From: Acidimicrobiales bacterium
GTDB lineage: Bacteria; Actinomycetota; Acidimicrobiia; Acidimicrobiales; Aldehydirespiratoraceae
Reading direction: 5' to 3'
DNA: 64,000 nucleotides
Assembly: GCA_029247365.1 (NCBI GenBank)
Contig: JAQWLJ010000014.1
Span: 104,780 to 168,779, forward strand
Position numbers and translations under genes: made by a program. Shown here piece after piece: positions 30,013-38,863 of this stretch (its first letter is position 1; every line of letters begins with the position of its first letter). The notes under the pieces were generated by a model that saw only the letters and a program-made list of their open reading frames with translations, was not told the origin of the DNA and ran no database searches.

Positions 30013-31442
30013 GCGCGCTCGACATCGCCGCTGCTGTCCGGAGCGGTGAGCGTTCCGCCGCTGACGTCGTCGACGAGTACCTCGCCCGAATCGATGCCCG
30101 TGACGGGGAGCTGAATGCCTTCAACCTTGTGCTGGCCGAGGAGGCACGGGCAGCTGCGGCTGCCGTCGATGCCACGGTCGCCGCCGGCGACGACCCCGGT
30201 CCGCTCGCAGGCGTTCCGGTCGCACTGAAGGACAACATGTGCACCCGGGGTGTCGCCACGACGTGCAGTTCGAAGATCCTTGAAGGTTGGCAGCCGCCCT
30301 ACGACGCCACCGTTGTCGAGCGCCTCGCCGCTGCGGGCGCTGTGGCCGTCGGCAAGACCAACCTCGATGAGTTCGCCATGGGCTCGTCGACGGAGAACTC
30401 CGCGTTTGGCCCGACCCGCAACCCACTCGATGTTGACCGCGTGCCCGGCGGCTCCAGCGGCGGTTCGGCCGCTGCGGTCGCAGCCGGCCTCGCTGCGATC
30501 TCGCTCGGCTCCGACACGGGTGGCTCGATCCGCCAGCCCGCTGCGTTCTGCGGTGTCGTCGGAATGAAGCCGACCTACGGCGCAGTTTCCCGCTATGGCC
30601 TAATCGCGTTCGGTTCTTCGCTCGATCAGATTGGCCCGTTCTCGACCTCGGTCGCCGACTCGGCGGCTGTCTTGGAAGTGATCGGCGGCCACGACCCGCT
30701 CGACTCGACGTCGATCGACGCCCCCACGTTTGATTTGCAGGCGGTACTTGATCGCGGGGTCGAGGGTTTGCGCATTGGCATCTTGCGCGAGCTCAGTGGC
30801 GGGCCCGACAGCGTCGAAGGCATCACCTCTGACGTGCAGGATCGCGCCGCCGCAGCTGCCGCAGCCCTCGAGGCGGCGGGTGCAAGCGTGCAGGAGGTGT
30901 CGGTCCCCTCAGCCACGCTTGGGCTCTCCGCGTACTACCTGGTCGCTCCCGCCGAAGCGTCGTCGAACCTCAGCCGGTTCGATGGTGTTCGGTTCGGCCT
31001 CAGGATCGACGCGCCGACCACTGGCGAGATGATGACCGCAACTCGCACGGCCGGTTTCGGTACTGAGGTCAAACGGCGGATCATGCTCGGCACGTACGCG
31101 CTGTCGGCTGGCTACTACGACGCCTTCTATGGCAAGGCGCTCAAGGTCCGCACGCTGATGCTGGCGGAGTTCGCGACCGCGTACGAACAGGTCGATCTCT
31201 TGCTCACGCCCACGGCACCCACCACAGCGTTCCCGCTCGGCGAACGAACGGCCGACCCGATGACGATGTACGTCAATGACGTGTGCACCATCCCGTCGAA
31301 TCTCACTGGCCACCCCGGTATCTCGGTGCCGTTCGGAGTCGGTGACGACGGCATGCCCGTGGGTGTTCAGCTGCTCGGTCCCGCACTGAGCGAGCCGACC
31401 ATCTATCAGGCTGCCGCCGTGCTCGAGGAGGTTGCTCCGTGA
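30009..31442 (+). CDS. gatA: Aspartyl/glutamyl-tRNA amidotransferase subunit A
   Basis: GatA releases ammonia from glutamine for the transamidation. The amidase-signature catalytic residues are visible: Lys in AVGKTNLDEFAMGSS, then the Ser-rich loop PGGSSGGSAAAVAAG and the nucleophile block SDTGGSIRQPAAFCG. At 477 residues it is full length. The start is a GTG overlapping gatC, and the 3' end overlaps gatB by 4 bp, so all three are coupled. Confidence 0.96.
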   Translation: MSALDIAAAVRSGERSAADVVDEYLARIDARDGELNAFNLVLAEEARAAAAAVDATVAAGDDPGPLAGVPVALKDNMCTRGVATTCSSKILEGWQPPYDATVVERLAAAGAVAVGKTNLDEFAMGSSTENSAFGPTRNPLDVDRVPGGSSGGSAAAVAAGLAAISLGSDTGGSIRQPAAFCGVVGMKPTYGAVSRYGLIAFGSSLDQIGPFSTSVADSAAVLEVIGGHDPLDSTSIDAPTFDLQAVLDRGVEGLRIGILRELSGGPDSVEGITSDVQDRAAAAAAALEAAGASVQEVSVPSATLGLSAYYLVAPAEASSNLSRFDGVRFGLRIDAPTTGEMMTATRTAGFGTEVKRRIMLGTYALSAGYYDAFYGKALKVRTLMLAEFATAYEQVDLLLTPTAPTTAFPLGERTADPMTMYVNDVCTIPSNLTGHPGISVPFGVGDDGMPVGVQLLGPALSEPTIYQAAAVLEEVAP

Positions 31443-32893
31443 CCGGTCTGCACGAACCGACGCTGCCGGCCGAGTGGGAACTCGTTGTCGGCCTGGAGGT
31501 CCACGTGGAGCTCGCCACGCAGACGAAGCTGTTCTGCGGGTGCGCTAACGAGTTCTCGACCGAACCCAACACGAACGTGTGCCCCACCTGCCTCGGTCTG
31601 CCGGGGTCGCTACCGGTGATGAACGAGACGGTGGTCGACTTTGCGATGCGACTGGGTCGCGCCCTTGGTTGTTCAATCCACCCGTCGGTCATGGCGAGGA
31701 AGAACTACTTCTACCCCGACATGGCGAAGGACTTCCAGACCACTCAGTACGACCAGCCGACCAATCGCGATGGTGAGCTCGCTCTCGCGGACGGGACCGT
31801 TGTCGGTATCGAGCGGGCCCATATCGAAGAGGATGCGGGCAAAACCACCCACGTGGGTGGAGGTGGGCGGATCAACGACGCGACCTATTCGCTCGTCGAC
31901 TACAACCGCGCCGGCGTGCCGTTGGTCGAGATCGTGAGCCACCCCGACATCCGAACCGTCGAGCACGCCAAGGCGTACGTCTCGGAGCTCCGCGACATCC
32001 TTCTGGCGATTGCGGTCAGCGATGCCAAGATGGAGGAGGGCTCGATGCGGGTCGATGCGAACGTGTCGGTCCGCCCGGTCGGATCTAGCGAGCTCCGCAC
32101 CCGTTGTGAGCTGAAGAACATCAACTCCATCCGATCGCTCGGTCGCGCAATCGAGTACGAAGCCTGTCGCCATGTCGACCTGTACGAGTCGGATGAGGCC
32201 CCCCGTCAGGAGACCCGTCACTGGGATGAGGACGGTGGCCGCTCCACCGCCGGTCGCTCCAAGGAAGACGCCGACGATTACCGCTACTTCCAGGAACCCG
32301 ACCTCGTTCCACTTACGCCGACGCCCGAGCAGGTCGCGGCGATCGATGGCGCCATGCCGGTGCTTCCCGCCGCCCGCCGGGCCCGCCTCGGAGAGCTGTC
32401 CGCCGTCGCTGACGACGTGGTCGCCACAGTGGTCGAGCGCTGCCAAGATGCGCTGGCGCTCGGTGCGATCGAAGCCGGAGCCGATGCCGACAAGGTCCTG
32501 ACCCGTATCCAGAATGACCTCGCGGTGGACGACTGGTCCGCAGTCACCGGTCAAACGCTGGCAACGCTGGTCCAAATGGAGTCTGGTGGTGAGCTCTCGG
32601 CAACGCAGGCCAAGCAGGTCCTTGCTGACATGGCAGCGGGGAATCATGGCGGCGACCCGAAGTCAATCGCCGAGGCCCGTGGCTTCGAAGCGATGGAATC
32701 CGATGCACTCGAAACACTCATTGATCAGCTCATCAACGACAACCCCGATGAATGGTTCCGTTTCACCAGCGACGATGAGGGCGACCGGAAGAAGATGCAG
32801 GGCTTCTTCACTGGCCAAATTATGAAGGCCACCAAGGGTCAGGCTGACGGCCGTGCCGTCGCCGAACTCCTCAGCCGCAAGTCAGCCGGCTGA
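31439..32893 (+). CDS. gatB: Aspartyl/glutamyl-tRNA amidotransferase subunit B
   Basis: GatB binds the misacylated tRNA and activates it. The N-terminal VVGLEVHVELATQTKLFCGC starts the cradle domain, which has zinc ligands (CGC and CPTCLGLPGSLP). YPDMAKDFQTTQYDQP and the C-terminal tail domain follow, ending with GFFTGQIMKATKGQADGR. At 484 residues it is complete. The GTG start overlaps the gatA stop (GTGA). Confidence 0.96.
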   Translation: MTGLHEPTLPAEWELVVGLEVHVELATQTKLFCGCANEFSTEPNTNVCPTCLGLPGSLPVMNETVVDFAMRLGRALGCSIHPSVMARKNYFYPDMAKDFQTTQYDQPTNRDGELALADGTVVGIERAHIEEDAGKTTHVGGGGRINDATYSLVDYNRAGVPLVEIVSHPDIRTVEHAKAYVSELRDILLAIAVSDAKMEEGSMRVDANVSVRPVGSSELRTRCELKNINSIRSLGRAIEYEACRHVDLYESDEAPRQETRHWDEDGGRSTAGRSKEDADDYRYFQEPDLVPLTPTPEQVAAIDGAMPVLPAARRARLGELSAVADDVVATVVERCQDALALGAIEAGADADKVLTRIQNDLAVDDWSAVTGQTLATLVQMESGGELSATQAKQVLADMAAGNHGGDPKSIAEARGFEAMESDALETLIDQLINDNPDEWFRFTSDDEGDRKKMQGFFTGQIMKATKGQADGRAVAELLSRKSAG

Positions 32894-32925
32894 GGTCTTG
32901 GGCTGCGACGCTCGCCTGGCGGGGG

Positions 32926-34266
32926 TCAGCCTCGGGTGGCGCCGGTGATCGCCCACGCATCGCTCTGGTAGCGCCAGAGGAGCGTGGCCGCTCGTACGAC
33001 CATCCAGGCGCCGATGGCCCCCCAGAGCCAGCCGATGCCGAGGTCGAACCACAGCACGCTGAACGACCAGGGCACCAAGACTGCCGTGGCGGTGACCATT
33101 GCGATGGCGAGAAAGCGCAGATCGCCGGCGCCGATGAGGATGCCGTCGAGCGCGAAGACGATGCCGTTCACCGGCTGCCACACAGCGACGTGGATGAACA
33201 AGAAGGCTGCGAGCGAGACAACTTCAGGGTCGGCGGAGAAGACGTCGGGCAGCACGGGGATCAACGCGAACACGAGTGCGGCCATAGCGAACCCGCCCCA
33301 CCATCCCCACTGGATCATGCGGTCACCGAGGCGTCGGGCCTCTTGTGCGTCGCCGGCGCCGAGGGCATGGCCGATCATCGCTTGGGCCGCGATGGCGACG
33401 GCGTCGAGTGACAGCGCGAGGATGCTCCAGATCTGGAAGGCAATCTCGTGGGCGGCGAGGTCGTCGGTGCCGATGCGGGCGGCGACGGCGACCGTGACGG
33501 TGATGCCTCCTCGAAGCGCTGCGGTCCGCATCAGGAGGTCGAGTCCGGCTCCGGCGAGCTTGCCGATGACCTTCCAGTCCGGGGTAAGTCCAACGTCGTG
33601 TTCGGTAACCGCCCGGGCAATCCACCAGCAGTACGCGCCGGCGCCGACCCACTGGGCGATCACCGTTGACAGTGCAGAGGCCCCGATTCCGTAGTCAAGG
33701 CCGTAGATCAGCACGAGCTCGAGTACCAGATTGAGGATGGCCGTGCCGACGGCGACGTACAGCGGCCGTTTCGTGTCCTGGAGGCCTCGCAGGTAACCGA
33801 CGCCGGCCAGCACCATCAACATCGGTGGGATGCCAAGGAGCGAGATCCGGAGGTAGATCTCTGCGTTGACGGCAGTCTCGCCATCACCACCCATAACGGA
33901 GATGAGCGGGTTGCGGAAGAGATAGGTGATGCTGGCGATGACGAGGCCGACCCCGAACGCGAGCCACAGGCTCTGCACCGCCTGATGGGCGGCCTGCCGG
34001 TGTTCGCCGGCGCCTAAGAGGCGCGATACCGCAGAGGTGGTGCCGTAGGCGAGGAAGATGAAGACGGCGAAGGCGATCAGCAGGAGTGAGGAGGCGAGCG
34101 CAAGGCCGGCGAGTTGGGGGGTACCGAGGTGCCCGACGACAGCAGTGTCGGCAAGGATGTACAGCGGTTCGGCGACGAGCGCGCCAAGGGCCGGGAAGGC
34201 GAGTGCGAGGATCCTTCGGTCGGTTTCCGTCCAGCGAGGCCGTCCGGGCAGCAAAAGTCGCAACAT
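32926..34266 (-). CDS. MATE-family multidrug/metabolite exporter (DinF-like)
   Basis: This is a 12-helix exporter driven by Na+ or H+. The N-terminal half has the MATE pattern RRILALAFPALGALVAEPLYILADTAVVGHLG, and the equivalent segment recurs in the second half (TDDLAAHEIAFQIWSILALS). AAQAMIGHALGAGD is also typical. The pattern fits the DinF subgroup. The track start at 34305 is a GTG; ATG 34266 (MLRLLLPG) fits the family N-terminus and gives 446 residues. Neither has a clear ribosome binding site. It is convergent with gatB. Confidence 0.88.
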   Translation of the reverse strand: MLRLLLPGRPRWTETDRRILALAFPALGALVAEPLYILADTAVVGHLGTPQLAGLALASSLLLIAFAVFIFLAYGTTSAVSRLLGAGEHRQAAHQAVQSLWLAFGVGLVIASITYLFRNPLISVMGGDGETAVNAEIYLRISLLGIPPMLMVLAGVGYLRGLQDTKRPLYVAVGTAILNLVLELVLIYGLDYGIGASALSTVIAQWVGAGAYCWWIARAVTEHDVGLTPDWKVIGKLAGAGLDLLMRTAALRGGITVTVAVAARIGTDDLAAHEIAFQIWSILALSLDAVAIAAQAMIGHALGAGDAQEARRLGDRMIQWGWWGGFAMAALVFALIPVLPDVFSADPEVVSLAAFLFIHVAVWQPVNGIVFALDGILIGAGDLRFLAIAMVTATAVLVPWSFSVLWFDLGIGWLWGAIGAWMVVRAATLLWRYQSDAWAITGATRG

Positions 34267-34380
34267 CAGCGGCACGCTAACGGCGGACTCGCGGCTCACT
34301 CGCACCGGTGGCGGCCTGACGGGGACAGATCGCGGGCTCGTGCGGCGTTTGTGTTCCCACTCGGGACCTGACCGATGGGA

Positions 34381-34923
34381 CTACTCCCACGCTCCGGTGC
34401 CCTGGTAGTGGGCCCTCGCCTGGGGTGTCATCCACTCGGCGAGGCCGGCGCGTACCGCCGACGACGAGACGTCGAGCAGATCGGCACCCACCGGCAAGCG
34501 ATGTTCGTCGGGCACGGAGAAGCCGGTCCGGGGCGCCAGCGCTAAGCGGGGGAGCGAGGCGATCGCTGCATCCCGCTCGGCCGCGTCGCGATACCACGAC
34601 ACGTCGTTGATTTGATGCCACTTGTCTGCACCCATGACGACGACGTGGTAGCCGTCGGCGATGTCGGCGATCAGTTGGTGTTCGGTGACGACCAGTCCCA
34701 GCCCGTCAACTGCTGCTACCGATGCTTCGATCACGCCAAGACGCTCGTCGAGGGTCGGCTGCACGACATCGGCTTTCCCGAGGGCCGATAGCGAAACGGC
34801 GAGGTCGACCCGATCCAGCCCATGGGTCGAGCGAGCCGCTTGGGCGATCTCGATATGCGCGATCGTCGGCGGGTTGAACGATCCCGGGTACACCCCGATT
34901 CGCTGGGGATGCGAAGCTCTCAC
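34381..34923 (-). CDS. NadD-like nucleotidyltransferase with a divergent nucleotide motif
   Basis: The N-terminus IGVYPGSFNPPTIAHIEIAQ aligns with the nucleotide-binding start of NadD/CoaD-type adenylyltransferases, and VSSSAVRAGL corresponds to the ISSTxIR motif. The signature (H/T)xGH reads TIAH here: the Gly is replaced by Ala. Nicotinate-nucleotide adenylyltransferase is possible, but another pantetheine- or nucleotide-type substrate cannot be excluded. The track start at 35133 runs over the ilvB leader; the GTG at 34923 starts right at the domain (180 residues) and is preferred. Confidence 0.65.
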   Translation of the reverse strand: MRASHPQRIGVYPGSFNPPTIAHIEIAQAARSTHGLDRVDLAVSLSALGKADVVQPTLDERLGVIEASVAAVDGLGLVVTEHQLIADIADGYHVVVMGADKWHQINDVSWYRDAAERDAAIASLPRLALAPRTGFSVPDEHRLPVGADLLDVSSSAVRAGLAEWMTPQARAHYQGTGAWE

Positions 34924-34933
34924 CGAATCACGT

Positions 34934-34961
34934 TGCCATGAAGCCTTGATCCGGTCATACT
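34934..34961 (+). promoter_or_regulatory. Candidate promoter for the ilvB leader
   Basis: TTGCCA (34934-34939) and CATACT (34956-34961) are spaced by 16 bases and match 5/6 and 4/6 of the sigma70-type consensus. A start about 7 bases downstream would fall near 34968, close to a GTG at 34969. That would make the leader peptide leaderless, which is common in Actinobacteria. The boxes are seen; promoter use is inference. Confidence 0.4.
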
Positions 34962-34962
34962 C

Positions 34963-35013
34963 GTGTTCGTGGACGTCGCTGCTAGTGCCCGACTCGTAGG
35001 AGTAATCAGCTAG
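34963..35013 (+). CDS. Putative ilvB leader peptide rich in branched-chain amino acid codons
   Basis: From GTG 34963 the frame reads MFVDVAASARLVGVIS and a TAG stop; starting at GTG 34969 it would be MDVAASARLVGVIS. The last residues before the stop are L-V-G-V-I, so a ribosome would stall there if charged Leu, Val or Ile tRNA ran short. The frame ends 37 bases before a strong terminator-like hairpin and 126 bases before ilvB. This is the classic layout of an attenuated branched-chain amino acid operon, and leader peptides are known for ilvB in corynebacteria and streptomycetes. There is no clear ribosome binding site, which fits leaderless translation. Confidence 0.6.
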   Translation: MFVDVAASARLVGVIS

Positions 35014-35048
35014 CACACGTTTGCGCCTTAAACGCCCCGATCGTGTGC
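35013..35048 (+). promoter_or_regulatory. Upstream hairpin of the ilvB leader
   Basis: GCACACG (35013-35019) and CGTGTGC (35042-35048) form a perfect 7-bp stem immediately after the leader-peptide stop codon and two bases before the terminator stem. It could be a pause hairpin, or part of an alternative fold that a stalled ribosome would influence. The pairing is seen; the role is inference. Confidence 0.45.
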
Positions 35049-35050
35049 CT

Positions 35051-35082
35051 CGACCTCCCAGCCGGGAGGTCGTTTGTGTTTT
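35051..35082 (+). terminator. Intrinsic terminator (attenuator) in the ilvB leader
   Basis: CGACCTCCC (35051-35059) pairs with GGGAGGTCG (35064-35072) around an AGCC loop, a perfect 9-bp GC-rich stem. It is followed by TTTGTGTTTT, a U-rich release tract. No gene ends on the plus strand just before it, so it cannot be an ordinary gene terminator; placed between a branched-chain-codon leader frame and ilvB, it is best read as an attenuator. Confidence 0.7.
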
Positions 35083-35138
35083 CGGCCGGTAGTTTTCATC
35101 CGTTGCATCTGCGTCCCAGATCCTGGAATTCACGTCTC

Positions 35139-36908
35139 ATGAGCACCAATCCCACCAACGGCGGCGAAGCCCTCGTCAGGGCCCTCGAGTGCGAGGGTGT
35201 CGAGGTAATGTTTGGCCTTCCCGGCGGCGCAATTCTGCCGGTTTACGACCCGATCATCGATTCTTCGATCCGCCACGTGCTGGTTCGTCACGAGCAGGGG
35301 GCCGGCCACATGGCGGAAGGCTATGCCCACGCCACCGGCAAGCCTGGCGTCTGTATGGTCACGTCTGGCCCGGCGGCCACCAACGTTGTTACGCCCCTTG
35401 CTGATGCGATGCTCGACTCGGTCCCGATGGTGTGCATAACGGGTCAGGTTCCCCTCGCCGCAATCGGTACCGACGCGTTTCAGGAGTGCGACACCACCGG
35501 CATCACGATGGCAGTGACGAAGCACAACTTCCTGGTGACCGATCCCCAGGACATCCCGCGCATCATCCACGAGGCGTTCCACATCGCCACGACGGGTCGT
35601 CCGGGACCGGTGCTGGTCGATATTCCGAAAGACATCGTCGATCCGGTTAACCCGCGTTCGGCAATGACCTGGTACGAACCTGACTCGGTGCCGATGGAGC
35701 TTCCCGGCTACCACCCGCAGACCGATGGCGACCCGGCCCTCATTCAGGAGGCTGCCGAACTCATCGCCCATGCTGAGCGCCCCGTGCTCTACGTGGGCGG
35801 CGGTATTCTCAAGGCCCGCGCCGCCGAACCTCTTCTCGAACTAGCAGAGCTGCTGGCTATCCCGGTCGTCACCACGCTGATGGCTCGGGGCGCGTTCCCC
35901 GACAGCCACGAGCTGTGCCTCGGCATGCCGGGAATGCACGGTAACTACACGGCCGTCACCGCTATGCAGCGGGCTGATCTTCTCGTCTCGCTGGGCGCTC
36001 GTTTCGATGACCGCGTCACCGGACGGCTTGATGGCTTCGCCCCCGACGCCAAGATCATCCACGTCGACATCGACCCGGCCGAACTCGGCAAGGTGCGGCA
36101 GTACAACGTCGGTATCCAGGGCGACTGCAAGGTTGTCATCGAGGGCCTTGTCGACATCACCAAGAAGCTCGGCCCGGGCGCTCAAGCCGATCGCAGCGCA
36201 TGGCGCTCTACCGTCTCGGGTTGGCAGGAGAAGTTTCCGCTCACCTATGAGCAGTCGTTGCCCGGCGACAAGTTGAAGCCGCAGTTCGTGATGGAACAGC
36301 TGCGCGACGGCAACCCTGATGACACGATCCTCTGCTCGGGCGTTGGCCAGCATCAGATGCACGCAAGCCAGTTCTGGCGTTTCGACCACCCGTATACGTG
36401 GATCAACTCCGGTGGTCTCGGCACGATGGGCTTCTCGATTCCGGCGGCTATCGGCGCGAAGGCCGGCATGCCCGATCGCCGGGTCTGGGCGGTCGATGGC
36501 GATGGCAATTTCCAGATGACGGCTCAGGAGCTCGTCACGGCCACGGTCGAGGACATCCCGATCAAGGTGGCGTTGTTCAACAACAGCTACCTGGGCATGG
36601 TTCGCCAGTGGCAGGAGATGTTCTACGACGAGCGGTTCTCCGAGGTACACCTCTCCGATCACGTGCCCGACTACGTCAAGTGGGCCGAGTCGATGGGTGC
36701 GGTTGGTATTCGCGTCGAGTCGCCTGAGGAGGTCGCTCCCGCGATTGCAAAGGCGAACGAGATCAACGACCGCTCCGTCGTGATCGAGTTCGTCACCGAT
36801 GCCCGCGAGAACGTCTTCCCAATGGTTCCCGCTGGTGCGACCAACTCCGATGTCGTGGTCGACCCGAGCCAGCAGCACCTCCTCGACGGCACCGGGGGCG
36901 ACTCGTGA
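35139..36908 (+). CDS. ilvB: Acetolactate synthase large subunit
   Basis: This ThDP enzyme makes acetolactate and acetohydroxybutyrate for Val, Leu and Ile. FGLPGGAILPVYDPI and the catalytic Glu region RHEQGAGHMAEGYA lie near the N-terminus. FAD-domain and GARFDDRVTG blocks follow, and the ThDP motif is GDGNFQMTAQELVTA with NNSYLGMVRQWQ. At 589 residues it is full length. The track start at 35043 lies within the leader hairpin; ATG 35139 matches the family N-terminus. It overlaps ilvN by 4 bp and is probably controlled by the leader upstream. Confidence 0.95.
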   Translation: MSTNPTNGGEALVRALECEGVEVMFGLPGGAILPVYDPIIDSSIRHVLVRHEQGAGHMAEGYAHATGKPGVCMVTSGPAATNVVTPLADAMLDSVPMVCITGQVPLAAIGTDAFQECDTTGITMAVTKHNFLVTDPQDIPRIIHEAFHIATTGRPGPVLVDIPKDIVDPVNPRSAMTWYEPDSVPMELPGYHPQTDGDPALIQEAAELIAHAERPVLYVGGGILKARAAEPLLELAELLAIPVVTTLMARGAFPDSHELCLGMPGMHGNYTAVTAMQRADLLVSLGARFDDRVTGRLDGFAPDAKIIHVDIDPAELGKVRQYNVGIQGDCKVVIEGLVDITKKLGPGAQADRSAWRSTVSGWQEKFPLTYEQSLPGDKLKPQFVMEQLRDGNPDDTILCSGVGQHQMHASQFWRFDHPYTWINSGGLGTMGFSIPAAIGAKAGMPDRRVWAVDGDGNFQMTAQELVTATVEDIPIKVALFNNSYLGMVRQWQEMFYDERFSEVHLSDHVPDYVKWAESMGAVGIRVESPEEVAPAIAKANEINDRSVVIEFVTDARENVFPMVPAGATNSDVVVDPSQQHLLDGTGGDS

Positions 36909-37405
36909 ACGTCTCACCTGCCAGCCCGCGCTGGCACACGCTCGTCGCGACGGTTGAGAACAAGCCTGGCGTGCTTGCCCGCGTTGCCGGCCTGTTCTCT
37001 CGTCGCGGCTTCAACATCCACTCGCTTGCCGTCGCGCCGACGAACGACGAACGGTTCAGCCGCATTACGTTCACCGTCGACATCGAGGGCACGCCGCTCG
37101 ATCAGGTCGTGAAGCAACTCGACAAGCTCATCAACGTGGTCGACATCACTGAGCTCAACCCGGCCCACTCGGTCGAGCGTGAACTGATGCTGATAACCGT
37201 CGAGACCGGCGAGTCTCGCAAGGAGCTCATGGAGATCGTCGACGACTACCGCGCGTACGTGCTCTCTGACGGCGACGACTCGATGATGATGTCGTGGTCG
37301 GCCCGTCCGGCTCGGCTCGACGAGCTGGAAGAACGACTGCGGCCCTTTGGGATCGTGGAACTCCAGCGCACCGGGCGAGTGGCGCTTCCGTCGTTGGACG
37401 ACTGA
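36905..37405 (+). CDS. ilvN: Acetolactate synthase small (regulatory) subunit
   Basis: IlvN activates the large subunit and carries valine feedback inhibition. The N-terminal ACT domain reads HTLVATVENKPGVLARVAGL and FSRRGFNIHSLAVAPT, and the C-terminal domain includes RELMLITVETGESRKELMEI. At 166 residues it is normal for the short form. The GTG start overlaps the ilvB stop (GTGA). In most Actinobacteria ilvC follows directly on the same strand; here it does not. Confidence 0.95.
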   Translation: MNVSPASPRWHTLVATVENKPGVLARVAGLFSRRGFNIHSLAVAPTNDERFSRITFTVDIEGTPLDQVVKQLDKLINVVDITELNPAHSVERELMLITVETGESRKELMEIVDDYRAYVLSDGDDSMMMSWSARPARLDELEERLRPFGIVELQRTGRVALPSLDD

Positions 37406-37440
37406 GACTGCGTACGGCATACGTCCCTGCGGGGGGAAGG

Positions 37441-38853
37441 CTATTCAGTCAGCGTGAGGTGGTTGTCAATGCCGGGAACGCGGTCTTGTTCGCGGTGGTT
37501 GACGTAGAGCACCGTCGTCTCGCTGTGCAGGCAGATGCGCTCGACGAGCGCAAGCACAAGCTGGCGGTTCATGTCATCGAGGCCGAGGCAGGGTTCGTCG
37601 AGGATCAGCAGCGGTGGGTGTTTCACCATCGCCCGGGCGATCAGTACAAGGCGCTGGTCGCCGAACGACAAGGTGTTGAACGGTTCATCGGCCCGCGCCG
37701 ACATCCCCAGTAGTGCGAGCCACTCGTCGGCGATGGCCTTCTGTGTGTCGGTGCTTTTGGTGTAGAGCCCGATGCTGTCATAGAAGCCGGAGATGATGAC
37801 GTTCCGCAGCCCCGTCCCAACCCGGTATTCCCATTGGAGTGCGGTGGAGACGTAACCGATGAACTGCTTGATCTGCCAGATGCTCTCGCCGGTGCCTCGC
37901 TGAAACCCGAACGCCATGATGTCGTTGACGTAGCACTGTGGATGATCGCCGGTGATCAGCGACAGCAGACAGGTCTTGCCACTGCCGTTCGGCCCGCTTA
38001 GTTGCCAACTCTGGTTCACTTCGATCGTCCAGTCGAGGTCCTCCAAGACCGTATTGTCGGAGTAGCGAACGGTGGCTCCCCTCAGCCGGACGAGAGGGGC
38101 GTCGGGATCGAGCGCAGGGAGTCGGGCAGTCGGATCGGCTGCAGGGATCTCGAGCCCACTCGTCTTCAGATGCAGGAGCTGGTATAGCTCAGCGAAGGCG
38201 CGCTCGTTGTCACGGTCTACGCGGTGGAGAAGGCGACCGTTGTCCACGTAGGCGATGTGGGTGATGAAGTCGGGGCACTCGTCGAACCGGTTGAGCACGA
38301 TGACCATGGGCAACACCTCGGCGAGAGCGCTGAGGTGATCCTGGAGCCATGCCATCGAGTTGTGGTCGAGGCCGTCGAATGGCTCGTCCAGGACGAGCAC
38401 GTCGGGCTGACTGCTCAGTGCGCGGATGAGCATGACCTTGCGCGTCTCGCCAGTCGAGAGCTTGCGGAACGCCCTGCCCATCAGCGGCCGCAGACCCAGG
38501 GTGTCGATCAGGGTCTGGGCCAGGTCGGGATCGCAACAGTCGGCGTCGATGATCGCGGCTACCGAGGTGCCCTCTGAGATCACGTCCACGATGTCGGCGT
38601 CGTCCTTGCGGCGCTCGGCCTCGATGAGTTCCGCCTGGCGTTCGTAGGACACGAGCGCGACACGGTCGGGCACACCCGACAGCGTTCCCGCCAGATACGT
38701 GCCCTCGCTGGCGAGGACGGCCGCAAGGGCCGACTTGCCTGAGCCGTTGGCGCCTGCGATTAACCAGTGTTCGCCGGGCTGGATTGTCCAGTTGATGTCG
38801 TGCAGCTGAAAGCGCTCGTCGAAGTCGACCGAGAGCGCATCCAGACAAATCAT
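37441..38853 (-). CDS. ModF-like tandem ABC ATPase
   Basis: Two ABC ATPase domains are fused in 470 residues. Domain 1 has Walker A GANGSGKSAL, signature LSTGETRKVMLIRAL and Walker B VLVLDEPFDGLD. Domain 2 has Walker A GPNGSGKTCL, a signature-like LSFGDQRLVLIARAM and Walker B LLILDEPCLGLD. There are no membrane helices. The segments ITGDHPQCYVNDIMAFGFQR and GESIWQIKQFIGYVST closely resemble E. coli ModF, an ATPase linked to molybdate genes whose exact job is unclear. It starts 10 bp after ilvC, so it is the second gene of an ilvC operon. The proteobacterial look suggests transfer together with ilvC. Confidence 0.8.
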   Translation of the reverse strand: MICLDALSVDFDERFQLHDINWTIQPGEHWLIAGANGSGKSALAAVLASEGTYLAGTLSGVPDRVALVSYERQAELIEAERRKDDADIVDVISEGTSVAAIIDADCCDPDLAQTLIDTLGLRPLMGRAFRKLSTGETRKVMLIRALSSQPDVLVLDEPFDGLDHNSMAWLQDHLSALAEVLPMVIVLNRFDECPDFITHIAYVDNGRLLHRVDRDNERAFAELYQLLHLKTSGLEIPAADPTARLPALDPDAPLVRLRGATVRYSDNTVLEDLDWTIEVNQSWQLSGPNGSGKTCLLSLITGDHPQCYVNDIMAFGFQRGTGESIWQIKQFIGYVSTALQWEYRVGTGLRNVIISGFYDSIGLYTKSTDTQKAIADEWLALLGMSARADEPFNTLSFGDQRLVLIARAMVKHPPLLILDEPCLGLDDMNRQLVLALVERICLHSETTVLYVNHREQDRVPGIDNHLTLTE

Positions 38854-38863
38854 GGGAGGACGA

